A stretch of DNA of 33,585 nt from Bacteroidaceae bacterium (GCA_017471185.1 JAFUVZ010000003.1:1-33585), one strand, 5' to 3'; shown: positions 22,973-31,138, numbered from the stretch's first letter. The notes: generated by a model not told the origin, from the sequence alone. Translations and numbers: made by a program.

Positions 22973-23050
22973 CCCTCACGAGGAATTTTTTTGTCCCTCG
23001 TGAGGGATTAATTTTTTTCTCGTGAGAGATTAATTTTTTCCTCACGAGGG
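22973..23050. repeat. Array of four CTCRYGAG palindromes (double terminator)
   Basis: Four quasi-palindromes start at 22973, 22995, 23018 and 23040: CCCTCACGAGG, CCCTCGTGAGGG, TCTCGTGAGAGA and CCTCACGAGGG. They are separated by AT-rich spacers with T6-T7 runs, giving a 22-23-bp period. Units 1 and 2 form an 11-bp hairpin; units 3 and 4 an 8-bp hairpin. They lie between the convergent ruvA and S41 peptidase genes, where they can stop transcription from both sides. The regular period is more than termination needs, so a protein-binding role is possible. Confidence 0.7.
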
Positions 23051-23070
23051 ATGTATAATGGGTGAAAAGC

Positions 23071-24582
23071 TTATCTGAAGCTTTCAAAAGGACGGTTCAT
23101 AATTCGCTTGCCGAACTTGTACTTGTTATGCATTGGCAGTAAGTCCAAACGTGGGCGGGTCTCCAATGACCTGGTTTCAGCGTAAGTCTTTCCGGCTGCT
23201 TTCAAGGCTGCCTTCAGCATGCTTTCGTTTTCGTCACCCAAGTCGTAACCCTCCCAAGGTGTATCTTCTGCTGCCGTGCCAGGGGTGATGCCGTTCGGAC
23301 GAGCCATATTCTTGCCGTCTTTATCAGAGTATGTGCCTACCATTACATAGATACCCCACTTGCTGATTACTGACGGTACTTTCTCATAAACATTGTTCAC
23401 ACCTAAAATATAGCCGGTGCAGAACTTGCCATGAGTCTGCTTTCCGATGGTCTCGACGTCCATAAACGGATTCAAGCCAACCAGCAGAGACTCTGATGCA
23501 GACGCGGTGTTTGAACTGACAATGGCATAAATCTTATTCAAACCAATGTTTGCCCCTTGGGTAGATAGCTTCTTGTAATCCTTGTCGCTGCTTGAGCCGA
23601 ATTCATGGGTGAAAGAGAAATAAGTTTTGTTGAAATCAGGGTCGTCCTTGCTCCAGGCGTTAGTCAGAATGCTGTTGAATTCTTCTTTCTGGTAGAGATC
23701 TCCTGCCGTTACATTCGCCTCTGGAGCCAGCATAGATGCCAGCAGCTCTTCCGTAAATACATAGCCTCCTCCATTATAACGCAGGTCAAGAACCAGCTCT
23801 TTTACACCCTCAGCCTTAAACTGCTTGCATACCTGAATCAGTTTCTCCGCAGAATCCAGGTCGAAGCTGTCATACATCAGATATCCCACTTTCTTGCCGT
23901 TCACATCGAAAGTCTTGCTGATGATGACAGGATCCAGGTACAACTTGACAGGAGTCAGTGATACGCTTTGGTTCATATCCTCAATGCCTTCGTCAGTCCA
24001 TTTCCCTAAACCGTATGAAGCTGTTCTGGTGCCATAATATGCGTCTTCCAGATTTGACTGGTTGATATCGCCACCATTATAGGATATGATGATGTCGCCA
24101 CGCTTAACGCCCGCTTTCTCGGCAGGGCTGTTGGCATAGACCAGATTCACGATGAAGAAGAATGTCTCAGTGTTGGTAAATCTACCTACAGAAAGGTTCA
24201 TGCCATGAGTGGTAGAGATGCCTTCCACTGACTCTTGCATGACAGATATATCGTCAAATAACTGAGTCCAACGGTCTTCCTTATATCTGATTTCTGTCAC
24301 TGTGGTAATAGGATCCTTGCAGACACTGGGGGCAAGCTTGTTCTTGATGTCATCGGCAATGGTAGTGTTCCATAGATAATAGGTGTCGAGCGCATTCTGT
24401 GCAAACTCGTCAGCCTTCTTGATTTCCTCGCTGATAGTCTCAGCAGGCGTAGGGTCAGTGCTCCCGTTTCCACTGTTGCCGTTATTAGGATTGGTGTTAG
24501 GTTCATAACTCTCCTTGCTACATGCTCCTGCAATAGCCAAAAGCATGAGCAGGAGGCCTGCTGTTTGAATCAATTTCTTCAT
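23071..24582 (-). CDS. S41-family C-terminal processing peptidase lipoprotein
   Basis: Envelope serine protease of the tail-specific (CtpA/Prc) family. The ATG at 24582 gives a lipoprotein signal with Cys21 (LLAIAGAC). A low-complexity Asn/Gly/Ser linker (about 28-45) tethers the enzyme. A PDZ domain spans about 125-215 (YANSPAEKAGVKRGDIIISYNG, 149-170). The catalytic core has LVLDLRYNGGG (263-273), Ser361 in TASASE and Lys386 in THGK, 25 residues apart as in E. coli Prc, so the Ser/Lys dyad is intact. The 503-residue length fits Bacteroidales members. Substrates are unknown. It is divergent from the MscS gene. Confidence 0.92.
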   Translation of the reverse strand: MKKLIQTAGLLLMLLAIAGACSKESYEPNTNPNNGNSGNGSTDPTPAETISEEIKKADEFAQNALDTYYLWNTTIADDIKNKLAPSVCKDPITTVTEIRYKEDRWTQLFDDISVMQESVEGISTTHGMNLSVGRFTNTETFFFIVNLVYANSPAEKAGVKRGDIIISYNGGDINQSNLEDAYYGTRTASYGLGKWTDEGIEDMNQSVSLTPVKLYLDPVIISKTFDVNGKKVGYLMYDSFDLDSAEKLIQVCKQFKAEGVKELVLDLRYNGGGYVFTEELLASMLAPEANVTAGDLYQKEEFNSILTNAWSKDDPDFNKTYFSFTHEFGSSSDKDYKKLSTQGANIGLNKIYAIVSSNTASASESLLVGLNPFMDVETIGKQTHGKFCTGYILGVNNVYEKVPSVISKWGIYVMVGTYSDKDGKNMARPNGITPGTAAEDTPWEGYDLGDENESMLKAALKAAGKTYAETRSLETRPRLDLLPMHNKYKFGKRIMNRPFESFR

Positions 24583-24674
24583 ATAATTGCTGTTTTGTTT
24601 GTTTCTAAACTGCGAAGTAAGCAATTATTCGTGACATTTTACGTTTTTTTTGCAGAAATCTTTCGATTTATGCC

Positions 24675-24682
24675 TATTTTTG
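24675..24682 (+). promoter_or_regulatory. -7 box for the MscS gene
   Basis: TATTTTTG, an exact TAnnTTTG match, 33 bp before the ATG. TTTG at 24649-24652 is 22 bp upstream, one base longer than the usual spacer. Confidence 0.55.
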
Positions 24683-24715
24683 CATCGCAAACAGGCAAAA
24701 TAATAAATAAAGAGT

Positions 24716-25882
24716 ATGAAAACACTGAGTCATTGGATGAATGATTGGCTGCTCAGCATGGGAGTTTCTGCGGAGTATGCGAATCTCTTGGATGAATATT
24801 GTATCGCATTAATGATAGTGCTGATAGCATTGGCGTTAAACTATGTATTGCAGGAAATCATAGCTGTCAGCATCACACGGTTTCTCAAGAAAAGACCTGT
24901 TCCTTTCTTGAGACACATGGTAAATCATAAAGTCATCCATCATGTATTACATCTGTTTCCCGGAGTGCTGATGCAGCTGGGGCTTCCATTGGCTTTCGTG
25001 GTGCATACTGACGCATTGGCTTTTTGCCAGAAGCTGGTGTTTGTGTATATGATAGGGACGGTAATGGTAACACTGAACAGCTTGCTGAAAGCATTCAATG
25101 ACTGGTATGACGAGACATATCTCAAGAATGGCAGACCTATCAAGAGTCTGGTGCAAGTTATACAGGTAGCTATGTTCTTTATCGGAGGCATACTGATTGT
25201 GTCTGTCTTGATAGACAAGTCACCTGCCACTCTGTTTGCAGGCTTGGGTGCTTCTGCAGCCGTACTGATGTTGGTGTTCAAAGACAGCATCTTAGGCTTT
25301 GTTGCTGGCATTCAACTGTCTGGCAATGATATGCTGAGGGTAGGCGATTGGATTCAACTCTCTAATGGAGCGGCTAACGGTATCGTTACGGAGATAACGC
25401 TTAACACTGTGAAAATCCAGAATTGGGACAAGACTATCACTACTATCCCCCCCTACACCTTAGTTAACACGACCTTCCAGAATTGGCGAGGTATGCAGGA
25501 GAGTGGGGGACGTAGAGTGAACAAGCTGATATATTTGGATTTAAACACATTGAAATTCTGTACACCGGATTTTTTAGAGCGTATCAAGAAAGAGATACCT
25601 TTGATGGCTGATTATGAGCCAGCTAAAGGGGAGACTCCTACCAATGCCCAGTTGTACCGTGCGTATGTGGAGCGTTATCTGGAGGCTTCACCTCTGGTGA
25701 ATACTGAGATGCAGATGGTGATAGGACAGAAAGAACCTACTCAGTTTGGCGTACCGGTGCAAGTGTATTTCTTTATGCGAAATCAGGTGTGGCGTGAGTA
25801 TGAACGTTTGCAGTCTGACATTTTCGACCATCTGTTGGTAATGGTTCAGGCTTTTGACCTCAAATTGTATCAGTACCACTAA
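24716..25882 (+). CDS. MscS-family small-conductance mechanosensitive channel
   Basis: Inner-membrane channel of 388 residues that opens on membrane tension to release solutes during osmotic downshock. Five hydrophobic segments are visible at about 28-50, 76-98, 103-125, 148-166 and 170-190. The last is the pore-lining helix (FAGLGASAAVLMLVFKDSI), running into the conserved beta domain LRVGDWIQLSNGAANGIVTEI and NWDKTITTIPPYTLVNTTFQNW. The five-helix layout and the long cytoplasmic C-terminus are closer to E. coli YbdG than to MscS itself. It ends in a large inverted repeat shared with the convergent nuclease gene. Confidence 0.9.
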   Translation: MKTLSHWMNDWLLSMGVSAEYANLLDEYCIALMIVLIALALNYVLQEIIAVSITRFLKKRPVPFLRHMVNHKVIHHVLHLFPGVLMQLGLPLAFVVHTDALAFCQKLVFVYMIGTVMVTLNSLLKAFNDWYDETYLKNGRPIKSLVQVIQVAMFFIGGILIVSVLIDKSPATLFAGLGASAAVLMLVFKDSILGFVAGIQLSGNDMLRVGDWIQLSNGAANGIVTEITLNTVKIQNWDKTITTIPPYTLVNTTFQNWRGMQESGGRRVNKLIYLDLNTLKFCTPDFLERIKKEIPLMADYEPAKGETPTNAQLYRAYVERYLEASPLVNTEMQMVIGQKEPTQFGVPVQVYFFMRNQVWREYERLQSDIFDHLLVMVQAFDLKLYQYH

Positions 25883-25889
25883 AGCTACA

Positions 25890-25939
25890 AGTTACGAGCT
25901 ACGAGTTACAGGTATAGGTTTTACTCGTAGCTCGTAACT
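25890..25939. terminator. 17-bp perfect inverted repeat between convergent genes
   Basis: AGTTACGAGCTACGAGT (25890-25906) and ACTCGTAGCTCGTAACT (25923-25939) are perfect reverse complements around a 16-nt loop. It lies 7 bp after the mscS-like stop and 1 bp before the 3' end of the nuclease gene. There is no long T tract; TTTT lies in the loop. The core TTACGAGCTACG recurs at 3031-3042 in the SusC-SusD linker. Confidence 0.65.
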
Positions 25940-25940
25940 A

Positions 25941-26993
25941 TCAATATTTCAGTATAAAGTCAGCGAAGATGGGCAGGTGGTCGCTATATCCACCTTTATA
26001 TTTAACCCCTGAAAATGTTCTGAATGGCAGTTTGCCTCCGTAACGGTCATCGTCTTCTAATAAAAAATCAGCCTTGAAAACATCTGCTTTGACAAAGAAA
26101 CCGTCATCTGCAGGCATAATATGAAATGAACCTTTTTGCCTGAGTAGCCTGCCGTTCACAATCAAGTGATCCAGTGAATTCCATTCACCGTGATACCGAT
26201 AGCTGCCATAATCTTTTTTAGCAGTCTCTTTGGCCGCTAACAGATGGTATAATGTTTTCTTATCAGCTTTCAGGGTAGATATGTGTTTTGCGCCGACCAC
26301 TTCAGTTACGCTTCGGTTATTATGGTAGTCGTTAAAATCACCCATGATGATGATCTGGGCATTCTTTCTTGCCTGCATCAGGCTATCCACCGCTTGCTTC
26401 AGAACGCCTGCTGCTAACAGCCGGTATGGCTCCGACTCTTTTTCACCACCGGAACGAGAAGGCAGGTGGCAGACGAACACGTCGAGCAGAGAATGGTTAG
26501 GCAATTCGCCCGTTACATGCAGAATGTCGCGGGTAGCGTTGCGAGTCTTTGATAAAGGCGGTATTCTATAGGTGTTCACGTTTACAGGCTTGAACACTTC
26601 ACGCTGATATAGCAAAGCTACATCTATGCCACGTTGGTCTGGTGATTCCGTCATAGCGTAGCGGTATCCCGCTTCTTTCAGCACGGAGTTGCGTGTCAAG
26701 TCTGTCAGACAATGCTCATTCTCTACCTCGCAAAGTCCCACTAAGGCAGGCGGAGTCCATTCTCCTGTAGCAATGATGACACGCCCCAGGTCATCGAGCT
26801 TCTTCTGATATTTCTGTCTGTCCCAATGCCGGACGGCGTCAGGAAGGAACTCGTAGTCGTTCTTCAGTGAGTCATGCTGGTAGTCAAACAGATTCTCAAC
26901 GTTATAGCTCACCACTCTAAAGCGGTAGCTGTCTTGCGCAAGACAGCTACACGCTATAGCTACCAGTGTGAACAATGATAGTAACCTTCTCAT
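25941..26993 (-). CDS. Exported endonuclease/exonuclease/phosphatase-family protein
   Basis: A 350-residue EEP-fold hydrolase, the fold of DNase I and sphingomyelinase. The N-terminus is a signal sequence (LLSLFTLVAIACSCLAQD); it could be a lipoprotein (Cys15 or Cys17) or be cleaved after LAQ. Catalytic residues are visible: Asn31 in VVSYNVENLFD, Glu89 in GLCEVEN, His176 in VCHLPSR, Asp219/Asn221 in MGDFND, and Asp338/His339 in YSDHLPI. Whether it cuts nucleic acid or removes phosphate from lipids or sugars cannot be told. It lies 30 bp behind pepD in the same direction. Confidence 0.9.
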   Translation of the reverse strand: MRRLLSLFTLVAIACSCLAQDSYRFRVVSYNVENLFDYQHDSLKNDYEFLPDAVRHWDRQKYQKKLDDLGRVIIATGEWTPPALVGLCEVENEHCLTDLTRNSVLKEAGYRYAMTESPDQRGIDVALLYQREVFKPVNVNTYRIPPLSKTRNATRDILHVTGELPNHSLLDVFVCHLPSRSGGEKESEPYRLLAAGVLKQAVDSLMQARKNAQIIIMGDFNDYHNNRSVTEVVGAKHISTLKADKKTLYHLLAAKETAKKDYGSYRYHGEWNSLDHLIVNGRLLRQKGSFHIMPADDGFFVKADVFKADFLLEDDDRYGGKLPFRTFSGVKYKGGYSDHLPIFADFILKY

Positions 26994-27002
26994 ATTCAGT
27001 CG

Positions 27003-27030
27003 TCAATTGTCAATTATCAATTGTCAATTA
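27003..27030. repeat. Tandem 14-mer overlapping the pepD stop codon
   Basis: Two perfect copies of TCAATTGTCAATTA, at 27003-27016 and 27017-27030. The second copy encodes the last two codons and the TGA stop of pepD on the minus strand; the first fills most of the gap to the next gene. The junction 27007-27020 matches 3017-3030 in reverse complement. Confidence 0.75.
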
Positions 27031-28487
27031 ATTTCTGGTGTGTGCTTCAAGATGTCCAGCAGATGCTGCCAGAACAGCTCAACGGTAGGTATAAGCATCC
27101 TTTCGTCAGGTGTATGCACGCCTCGGAGGGTAGGGCCAAAGGAAATCATGTCAAGTTTCGGGTACTTGTCCAGGAACAGGCCGCATTCCAATCCGGCGTG
27201 AATAGCCTTTACCGCAGGTTCTTTACCAAACAGGCGCTTGTAACTTTCTACTGCAACGGTCAGGATTTCGGAGTGAGGATTAGGCTTCCAACCGGGATAA
27301 CCGTCTCCGTGACTCACTTCCGCACCGCCCATCTCTAATACAGTACGTACCATTGTGGCGATGTCATCCTTGGAGGACTCTGTAGAGCTTCGCTGGCTTG
27401 TACCTATGATAACCTGATGCTCGGCGGGATTCATCTTGATGGTGGCGAGGTTTGTGCTGGTCTCAACGAGTCCTGGCACGTCCTGACTCATGCAGAATAC
27501 GCCGTGAGGCAAAGCATAGATCGTTTGGCACAAGCGTTTAGCCGTGTCGCAGTCGATGGCGGTCTTTGGCGTAGCCACTGTTTCCATCACGATCTGCAGG
27601 CCTGGGTCGGTTACATAATACTCAGCCTGTACTTCTGCCGTAAATACATTCAACAATGCACGCAAGTTGTGCTTGTCACTTTCTGGCAAAGCAACTACAG
27701 CCTGTGCTACAGCAGGAATCGCATTGTGCAGGCTACCGCCACTGATTTCACAGAGATAGAGATGATATTGCTTAACTGCCTTCATCAGGAAACGGTTCAG
27801 GATTTTATTGGCGTTGGCTCTGCCACGAATGATATCGTCACCTGAATGACCTCCCAGCAGACCCTTCACCTCAATGTGGCAGGCATAATAATCAGCTGGC
27901 ACTTCTACGTCCCGGTAGGTGAACTTGCCTACAGAATCAACGCCGCCAGCGCAGCCGATAAAGATTTCTCCTTCGTCCTCAGAATCCAGGTTCAGCAGAA
28001 TGTCTCCATGCATGAAGCCCTCTTTGATTTCAAAAGCTCCTGTAAGACCGGTCTCTTCATCGCGGGTGAACAGGCACTCTAACGGTCCGTGTTCAATGGT
28101 ATCACCAGCAAGAACAGCCAGTCCTGTAGCCACACCGATGCCGTTATCAGCGCCTAAGGTAGTGCCTTTGGCTTTCAGCCACTCACCGTCAATCCATGTT
28201 TCAATTGGGTCTTTCAGGAAGTCATGCTCCACATCCTTGCGTTTGTCGGGTACCATATCCATGTGTGCTTGCAGTACTACCGTCTTACGGTTTTCATAGC
28301 CGGGAGTGGCAGGCTTCTCTATCAGTACATTGCCACATGCATCCGTTGTGGTCTTCAGATTGTACTTCTTTCCAAACTCTTGTAAATACGCGATAATCTT
28401 CTCCTCATGCTTTGAGGGTCTTGGAATCTGACAAATTTCCTCAAAAAATCTGAAAACTCCAGCAGGTTTTAGTTCTTTTTTTTCCAT
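27024..28487 (-). CDS. pepD: Aminoacyl-histidine dipeptidase (M20C)
   Basis: Cytoplasmic zinc dipeptidase of 487 residues, the usual PepD length. Metal and catalytic positions of the M20 family are visible: His75/Asp77 in VVLQAHMDMVPD, Asp114 in TTLGADNGIGVA, Glu144/145 in FTRDEETGLTG, Asp168 in LLNLDSEDEGEI, and a late histidine in AIHAGLECGLF. The dimerisation lid contains VKGLLGGHSGDDI. The ATG at 28487 was chosen over 28514 because it fits the promoter and gives the family N-terminus (LKPAGVFRFFEEICQIPRPS). The exported EEP protein follows 30 bp downstream. It supplies amino acids from peptides, in keeping with gdhA in the window. Confidence 0.95.
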   Translation of the reverse strand: MEKKELKPAGVFRFFEEICQIPRPSKHEEKIIAYLQEFGKKYNLKTTTDACGNVLIEKPATPGYENRKTVVLQAHMDMVPDKRKDVEHDFLKDPIETWIDGEWLKAKGTTLGADNGIGVATGLAVLAGDTIEHGPLECLFTRDEETGLTGAFEIKEGFMHGDILLNLDSEDEGEIFIGCAGGVDSVGKFTYRDVEVPADYYACHIEVKGLLGGHSGDDIIRGRANANKILNRFLMKAVKQYHLYLCEISGGSLHNAIPAVAQAVVALPESDKHNLRALLNVFTAEVQAEYYVTDPGLQIVMETVATPKTAIDCDTAKRLCQTIYALPHGVFCMSQDVPGLVETSTNLATIKMNPAEHQVIIGTSQRSSTESSKDDIATMVRTVLEMGGAEVSHGDGYPGWKPNPHSEILTVAVESYKRLFGKEPAVKAIHAGLECGLFLDKYPKLDMISFGPTLRGVHTPDERMLIPTVELFWQHLLDILKHTPEIN

Positions 28488-28503
28488 ATTCAATATATTG
28501 TTG

Positions 28504-28529
28504 TATCTTTGCAAGCTGTTGCAAAGATA
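28504..28529. promoter_or_regulatory. Face-to-face overlapping promoters (pepD / 67-aa gene)
   Basis: TATCTTTGC (28504-28512) and GCAAAGATA (28521-28529) are perfect reverse complements separated by 8 bp. Each is an exact -7 box: the left one fires to the right toward 28585, the right one fires to the left toward pepD. Each promoter's start point would fall in the other's -7 region, so they cannot be used together. Confidence 0.65.
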
Positions 28530-28584
28530 GGTTCATGTTTATCATGGCTTATACATTGGCAAAAGTAAGAAAAAAAAACGAGAT

Positions 28585-28788
28585 ATGCTATATACGGTGC
28601 TTTTAACATTAGCGATTGTTGGCGTTTGCGTGCTCTTTTTGGGCGTAAAGGTGTTCTTTACGAAGGCAGGCAAGTTCCCGCATTTCCACATCAGTGGCAA
28701 TAAGGAGATGCTCAAGAGGGGCATTGATTGTGTGGAGTCGCAAGACCGTAATGCCAGGAAACCGTCCCGTTTGGCCGTGAAGGAATAA
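28585..28788 (+). CDS. Small single-pass membrane protein, unknown function
   Basis: A 67-residue protein with one membrane helix (LYTVLLTLAIVGVCVLFLGV, 2-21), then a basic cytoplasmic or periplasmic tail. The tail holds KFPHFHISGNKEMLKRGI and DCVESQDRNARK. I believe short proteins with a similar GVKVFF...GKFP.xHxSGNK pattern are widespread in Bacteroidales, but I cannot name a function. A -7 box lies at 28504-28511. The OmpH-like gene starts 43 bp downstream, so they may be cotranscribed, which would place both in the envelope. It is short but has a promoter, sensible composition and position. Confidence 0.75.
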   Translation: MLYTVLLTLAIVGVCVLFLGVKVFFTKAGKFPHFHISGNKEMLKRGIDCVESQDRNARKPSRLAVKE

Positions 28789-28831
28789 TATTAGCAATGA
28801 AATAAGAACAAAAATAGAACTAAAAGTGATT

Positions 28832-29422
28832 ATGAAGAAAATGAAGAACCTTATCATGGGGTTGGCAGCTTTGTGCTGCGTCATGATGTTTGCACAGTGT
28901 GCGGGCAATCAGAATAGTCAGACAACTTCTGAGCCGGTTGCTCAGGGTAGTGTGTCTGGCTTCAAGGTGGCATACGTGGAGATTGACTCATTACTGTCTA
29001 AGTATAATTTCTGCATTGACCTCAATGAGGCTATGGTTAAGAAGAGCGAGAATGTGCGTCTTCAGCTGAATCAGAAAGCTCAGGATTTGCAGAAGCAGCA
29101 GAATGAGTTCCAGACAAAGTTGCAGAACAACGCTTTCCTCTCTGAAGAACGTGCACGGCAGGAGTATAACCGCATTAACAAGCTGAGCGAGGATTTGCAG
29201 ACTTTGAGCGACAAGTTGCAAAGTGAACTGGCGGCTGAGAGCGAGAAGAACAACCTGCAGTTGTCAGATTCTATTAAGAATTTCTTGAAGGAATACAATA
29301 AGACTAAGGGATTCAGCCTGATTATCAGCAATACGGGTATGGATAACCTGCTGTTGGCTGATGAGGCTCTGAATATCACCCAGGAGGTGCTGGATGGTCT
29401 GAACGCCCGTTATTCTAAGTAA
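28832..29422 (+). CDS. OmpH/Skp-like periplasmic chaperone lipoprotein
   Basis: A 196-residue OmpH-family protein; Skp-type trimers hold unfolded outer-membrane proteins in their coiled-coil arms. The ATG at 28832 (MKKMKNLIMG) is preferred to the GTG at 28826 two codons upstream. The signal ends in FAQC (Cys23), so it is probably a lipoprotein, which is unlike soluble E. coli Skp. Then come the family start VAYVEIDSLLSKY, a long charged coiled coil (about 75-145: QLNQKAQDLQKQQNEFQTKL and onward) and the ending DEALNITQEVLDGLNARY. It is possibly cotranscribed with the small membrane protein and followed by a strong terminator. Confidence 0.9.
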   Translation: MKKMKNLIMGLAALCCVMMFAQCAGNQNSQTTSEPVAQGSVSGFKVAYVEIDSLLSKYNFCIDLNEAMVKKSENVRLQLNQKAQDLQKQQNEFQTKLQNNAFLSEERARQEYNRINKLSEDLQTLSDKLQSELAAESEKNNLQLSDSIKNFLKEYNKTKGFSLIISNTGMDNLLLADEALNITQEVLDGLNARYSK

Positions 29423-29446
29423 TTTACACCTTATAGTAATAAGAGG

Positions 29447-29488
29447 AGAGAGGCGGAACAATCTATTGCTCCGCCTCTCTTTATTTTG
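29447..29488 (+). terminator. Terminator after ompH-like gene
   Basis: AGAGAGGCGGA (29447-29457) and TCCGCCTCTCT (29470-29480) form a perfect 11-bp stem; CAAT and ATTG extend it inside the loop. The plus strand continues TTATTTTG. The convergent gcvT ends at 29517, so it could also act on gcvT, though with a poorer T tract. Confidence 0.85.
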
Positions 29489-29516
29489 ACCATTGAAGAT
29501 CTCCCTTGCTGACAGG

Positions 29517-30614
29517 CTATTCTGCTTTCTTGCGGAATGGAGGACGTGCCACAACGGCCTTGAGCTTTCTGCCACGCATATCAATCAGAATGTCCGTGCC
29601 AGCTTTACTGTAGGCGGTCTTTACATAACCTAATCCGATTCCAATCTTACGGGTTGGTGACATAGTACCACTGGTTACTTCGCCTATCTCCTCGCCGTCG
29701 GTATTGAGCAGTTTGTAATGCTCGCGAGGAATGCCGCGGTCTATCATTTCAAAGCCTACGAGCTTGCGGGAAACGCCCTCTTGCTTCTGGCGTTCCAGCT
29801 CGGCACGGTTGGTGAAGTTCTTGCCATCCACAAACTTGGTAATCCAGCCCAAACCTGCTTCAATAGGAGAGGTGGTGTCATTCAGGTCATTGCCATAGAG
29901 GCAGAACCCCATTTCCAGGCGCAGGGTATCGCGTGCTCCCAGTCCGATAGGCGCGATGCCAAATTCCTTACCAGCCTCAAACACAGCATTCCAGATCTGT
30001 TCCGCGTCCTGCGGATAGAAGTAAATCTCGAAACCTCCTGCACCCGTGTAACCCGTGTTGGAAATGATGACGTCTTTCACGCCTGCGAACTCACCATGTG
30101 TGAAATGATAATAAGGTATAGTGCTCAAGTCGATAGATGTCAGCTTCTGGAGGGTAGCCAGTGCCTTAGGACCTTGCACTGCCAGTTGGGCCGTGTTGTC
30201 AGAAGAGTTCTGGAGTTCAGCACCTGCTTCGTTATGGCTCACGCACCAGTTCCAGTCCTTGTCTATATTGGCGGCATTGACAACCAGGAGATACTTTTCT
30301 GGCTCATAATAATAAACGATGAGGTCATCCACGATGCCTCCCTGCTCATTGGGGAAACAGGTGTATTGTGCCTGGCCCAGTGTGAGGGCTGCCACGTTGT
30401 TAGAAGTCACTTGCTGCAGGAATGCCAGGGCATTGGGGCCTTTTACCCAGAACTCACCCATGTGAGATACGTCGAACACACCCACGCCGTTGACTACGGT
30501 CATGTGCTCCTGTATGATACCTGTCGGATACTCAATAGGCATATTATAGCCTGCGAACTCATGCATCTTAGCGCCCAACGCTATGTGCTTTTCTGTAAAT
30601 GGAGTATTTTTCAT
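29517..30614 (-). CDS. gcvT: Glycine cleavage system T protein (aminomethyltransferase)
   Basis: Transfers the methylene group from the aminomethyl-lipoyl H protein to tetrahydrofolate and releases ammonia. The 365-residue length is normal. The folate-binding N-terminus reads [20 protein letters not shown], followed by [16 protein letters not shown], the family motif [51 protein letters not shown] and the C-terminal [11 protein letters not shown]...IGLGYV. gcvH, gcvP and lpd are not in the window, so the system is dispersed. It lies 70 bp behind rpmE across a terminator, so its own promoter or read-through must supply transcription. Confidence 0.97.
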   Translation of the reverse strand: MKNTPFTEKHIALGAKMHEFAGYNMPIEYPTGIIQEHMTVVNGVGVFDVSHMGEFWVKGPNALAFLQQVTSNNVAALTLGQAQYTCFPNEQGGIVDDLIVYYYEPEKYLLVVNAANIDKDWNWCVSHNEAGAELQNSSDNTAQLAVQGPKALATLQKLTSIDLSTIPYYHFTHGEFAGVKDVIISNTGYTGAGGFEIYFYPQDAEQIWNAVFEAGKEFGIAPIGLGARDTLRLEMGFCLYGNDLNDTTSPIEAGLGWITKFVDGKNFTNRAELERQKQEGVSRKLVGFEMIDRGIPREHYKLLNTDGEEIGEVTSGTMSPTRKIGIGLGYVKTAYSKAGTDILIDMRGRKLKAVVARPPFRKKAE

Positions 30615-30625
30615 GATATGTTGGA

Positions 30626-30662
30626 TTTAAAAAGGGGACATCTCTTGTGGAGAAGTCCCCTT
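30626..30662 (-). terminator. rpmE terminator
   Basis: AAGGGGAC (30632-30639) pairs with GTCCCCTT (30655-30662); TCTC and GAGA extend the stem. On the minus strand it is followed by TTTTTAAA. It lies between the rpmE stop and the gcvT start. Confidence 0.8.
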
Positions 30663-30684
30663 GAGTGATTTAACAAGAAGTCGA

Positions 30685-30936
30685 TTACTTCTTTACATGA
30701 CCGTAGCGGCTCATGAAACGATCTACACGACCAGCGGTGTCAACCAGCTTGCTCTTGCCCGTGTAGAAAGGATGAGAAGTGCTTGAAATCTCAAGCTTTA
30801 CTACAGGATAAGTCTCACCTTCGAACTCAATGGTTTCAGTGGTCTTGCAAGTAGAACGGCTCAGGAACATGTCACCGTTTGACATATCCTTGAATACTAC
30901 CGGACGGTAATTTGTAGGATGAATACCTTCTTTCAT
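30685..30936 (-). CDS. rpmE2: 50S ribosomal protein L31 type B
   Basis: Ribosomal large-subunit protein of 83 residues: [54 protein letters not shown] and [12 protein letters not shown]. The zinc-binding CxxC pairs of type A L31 are absent, with a single cysteine in RSTCKT, and the length is that of type B. In many bacteria type B is the low-zinc paralogue, but in Bacteroidota it is often the only L31, so its presence does not by itself imply zinc control. It has its own promoter and terminator. Confidence 0.97.
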   Translation of the reverse strand: MKEGIHPTNYRPVVFKDMSNGDMFLSRSTCKTTETIEFEGETYPVVKLEISSTSHPFYTGKSKLVDTAGRVDRFMSRYGHVKK

Positions 30937-31008
30937 TGTTTTTATCTTTTTTAATTTTTAATCAATATATAATTGGCAATAGTGTAATGGTCTTTCGCAA
31001 TTCGACCG

Positions 31009-31055
31009 CAAAGATAATGCTTTTATCTGAAACCCGAAAAGATTTTGCAAAAATA
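31009..31055 (-). promoter_or_regulatory. Candidate rpmE promoters
   Basis: Two exact -7 boxes on the minus strand: TATCTTTG (31016-31009) and TATTTTTG (31055-31048). The nearer gives a leader of about 65 nt. No convincing TTTG -33 element is visible for either. Confidence 0.5.
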
Positions 31056-31089
31056 GTGTAATTTTTTTTATCTTTTGAAATAGAATGCT

Positions 31090-31097
31090 TATTTTTG
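31090..31097 (+). promoter_or_regulatory. -7 box for the class II aldolase gene
   Basis: TATTTTTG, an exact match, 41 bp before the ATG. The -33 position lies in a T8 run, so the TTTG element is only approximate. Confidence 0.55.
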
Positions 31098-31138
31098 CGG
31101 TTGAAAGAAACGATTAGTAACTTAATATAGTAAACAAA

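Noticed and set aside
22973-23050. CRISPR array
   Set aside because: Repeats are only about 10-12 bp, alternate in orientation and have near-identical T-rich spacers; no cas genes are nearby.
29718-30668. 316-codon open frame on the plus strand opposite gcvT
   Set aside because: gcvT has full-length family similarity. The opposite frame overlaps the rpmE terminator and has no recognisable features.
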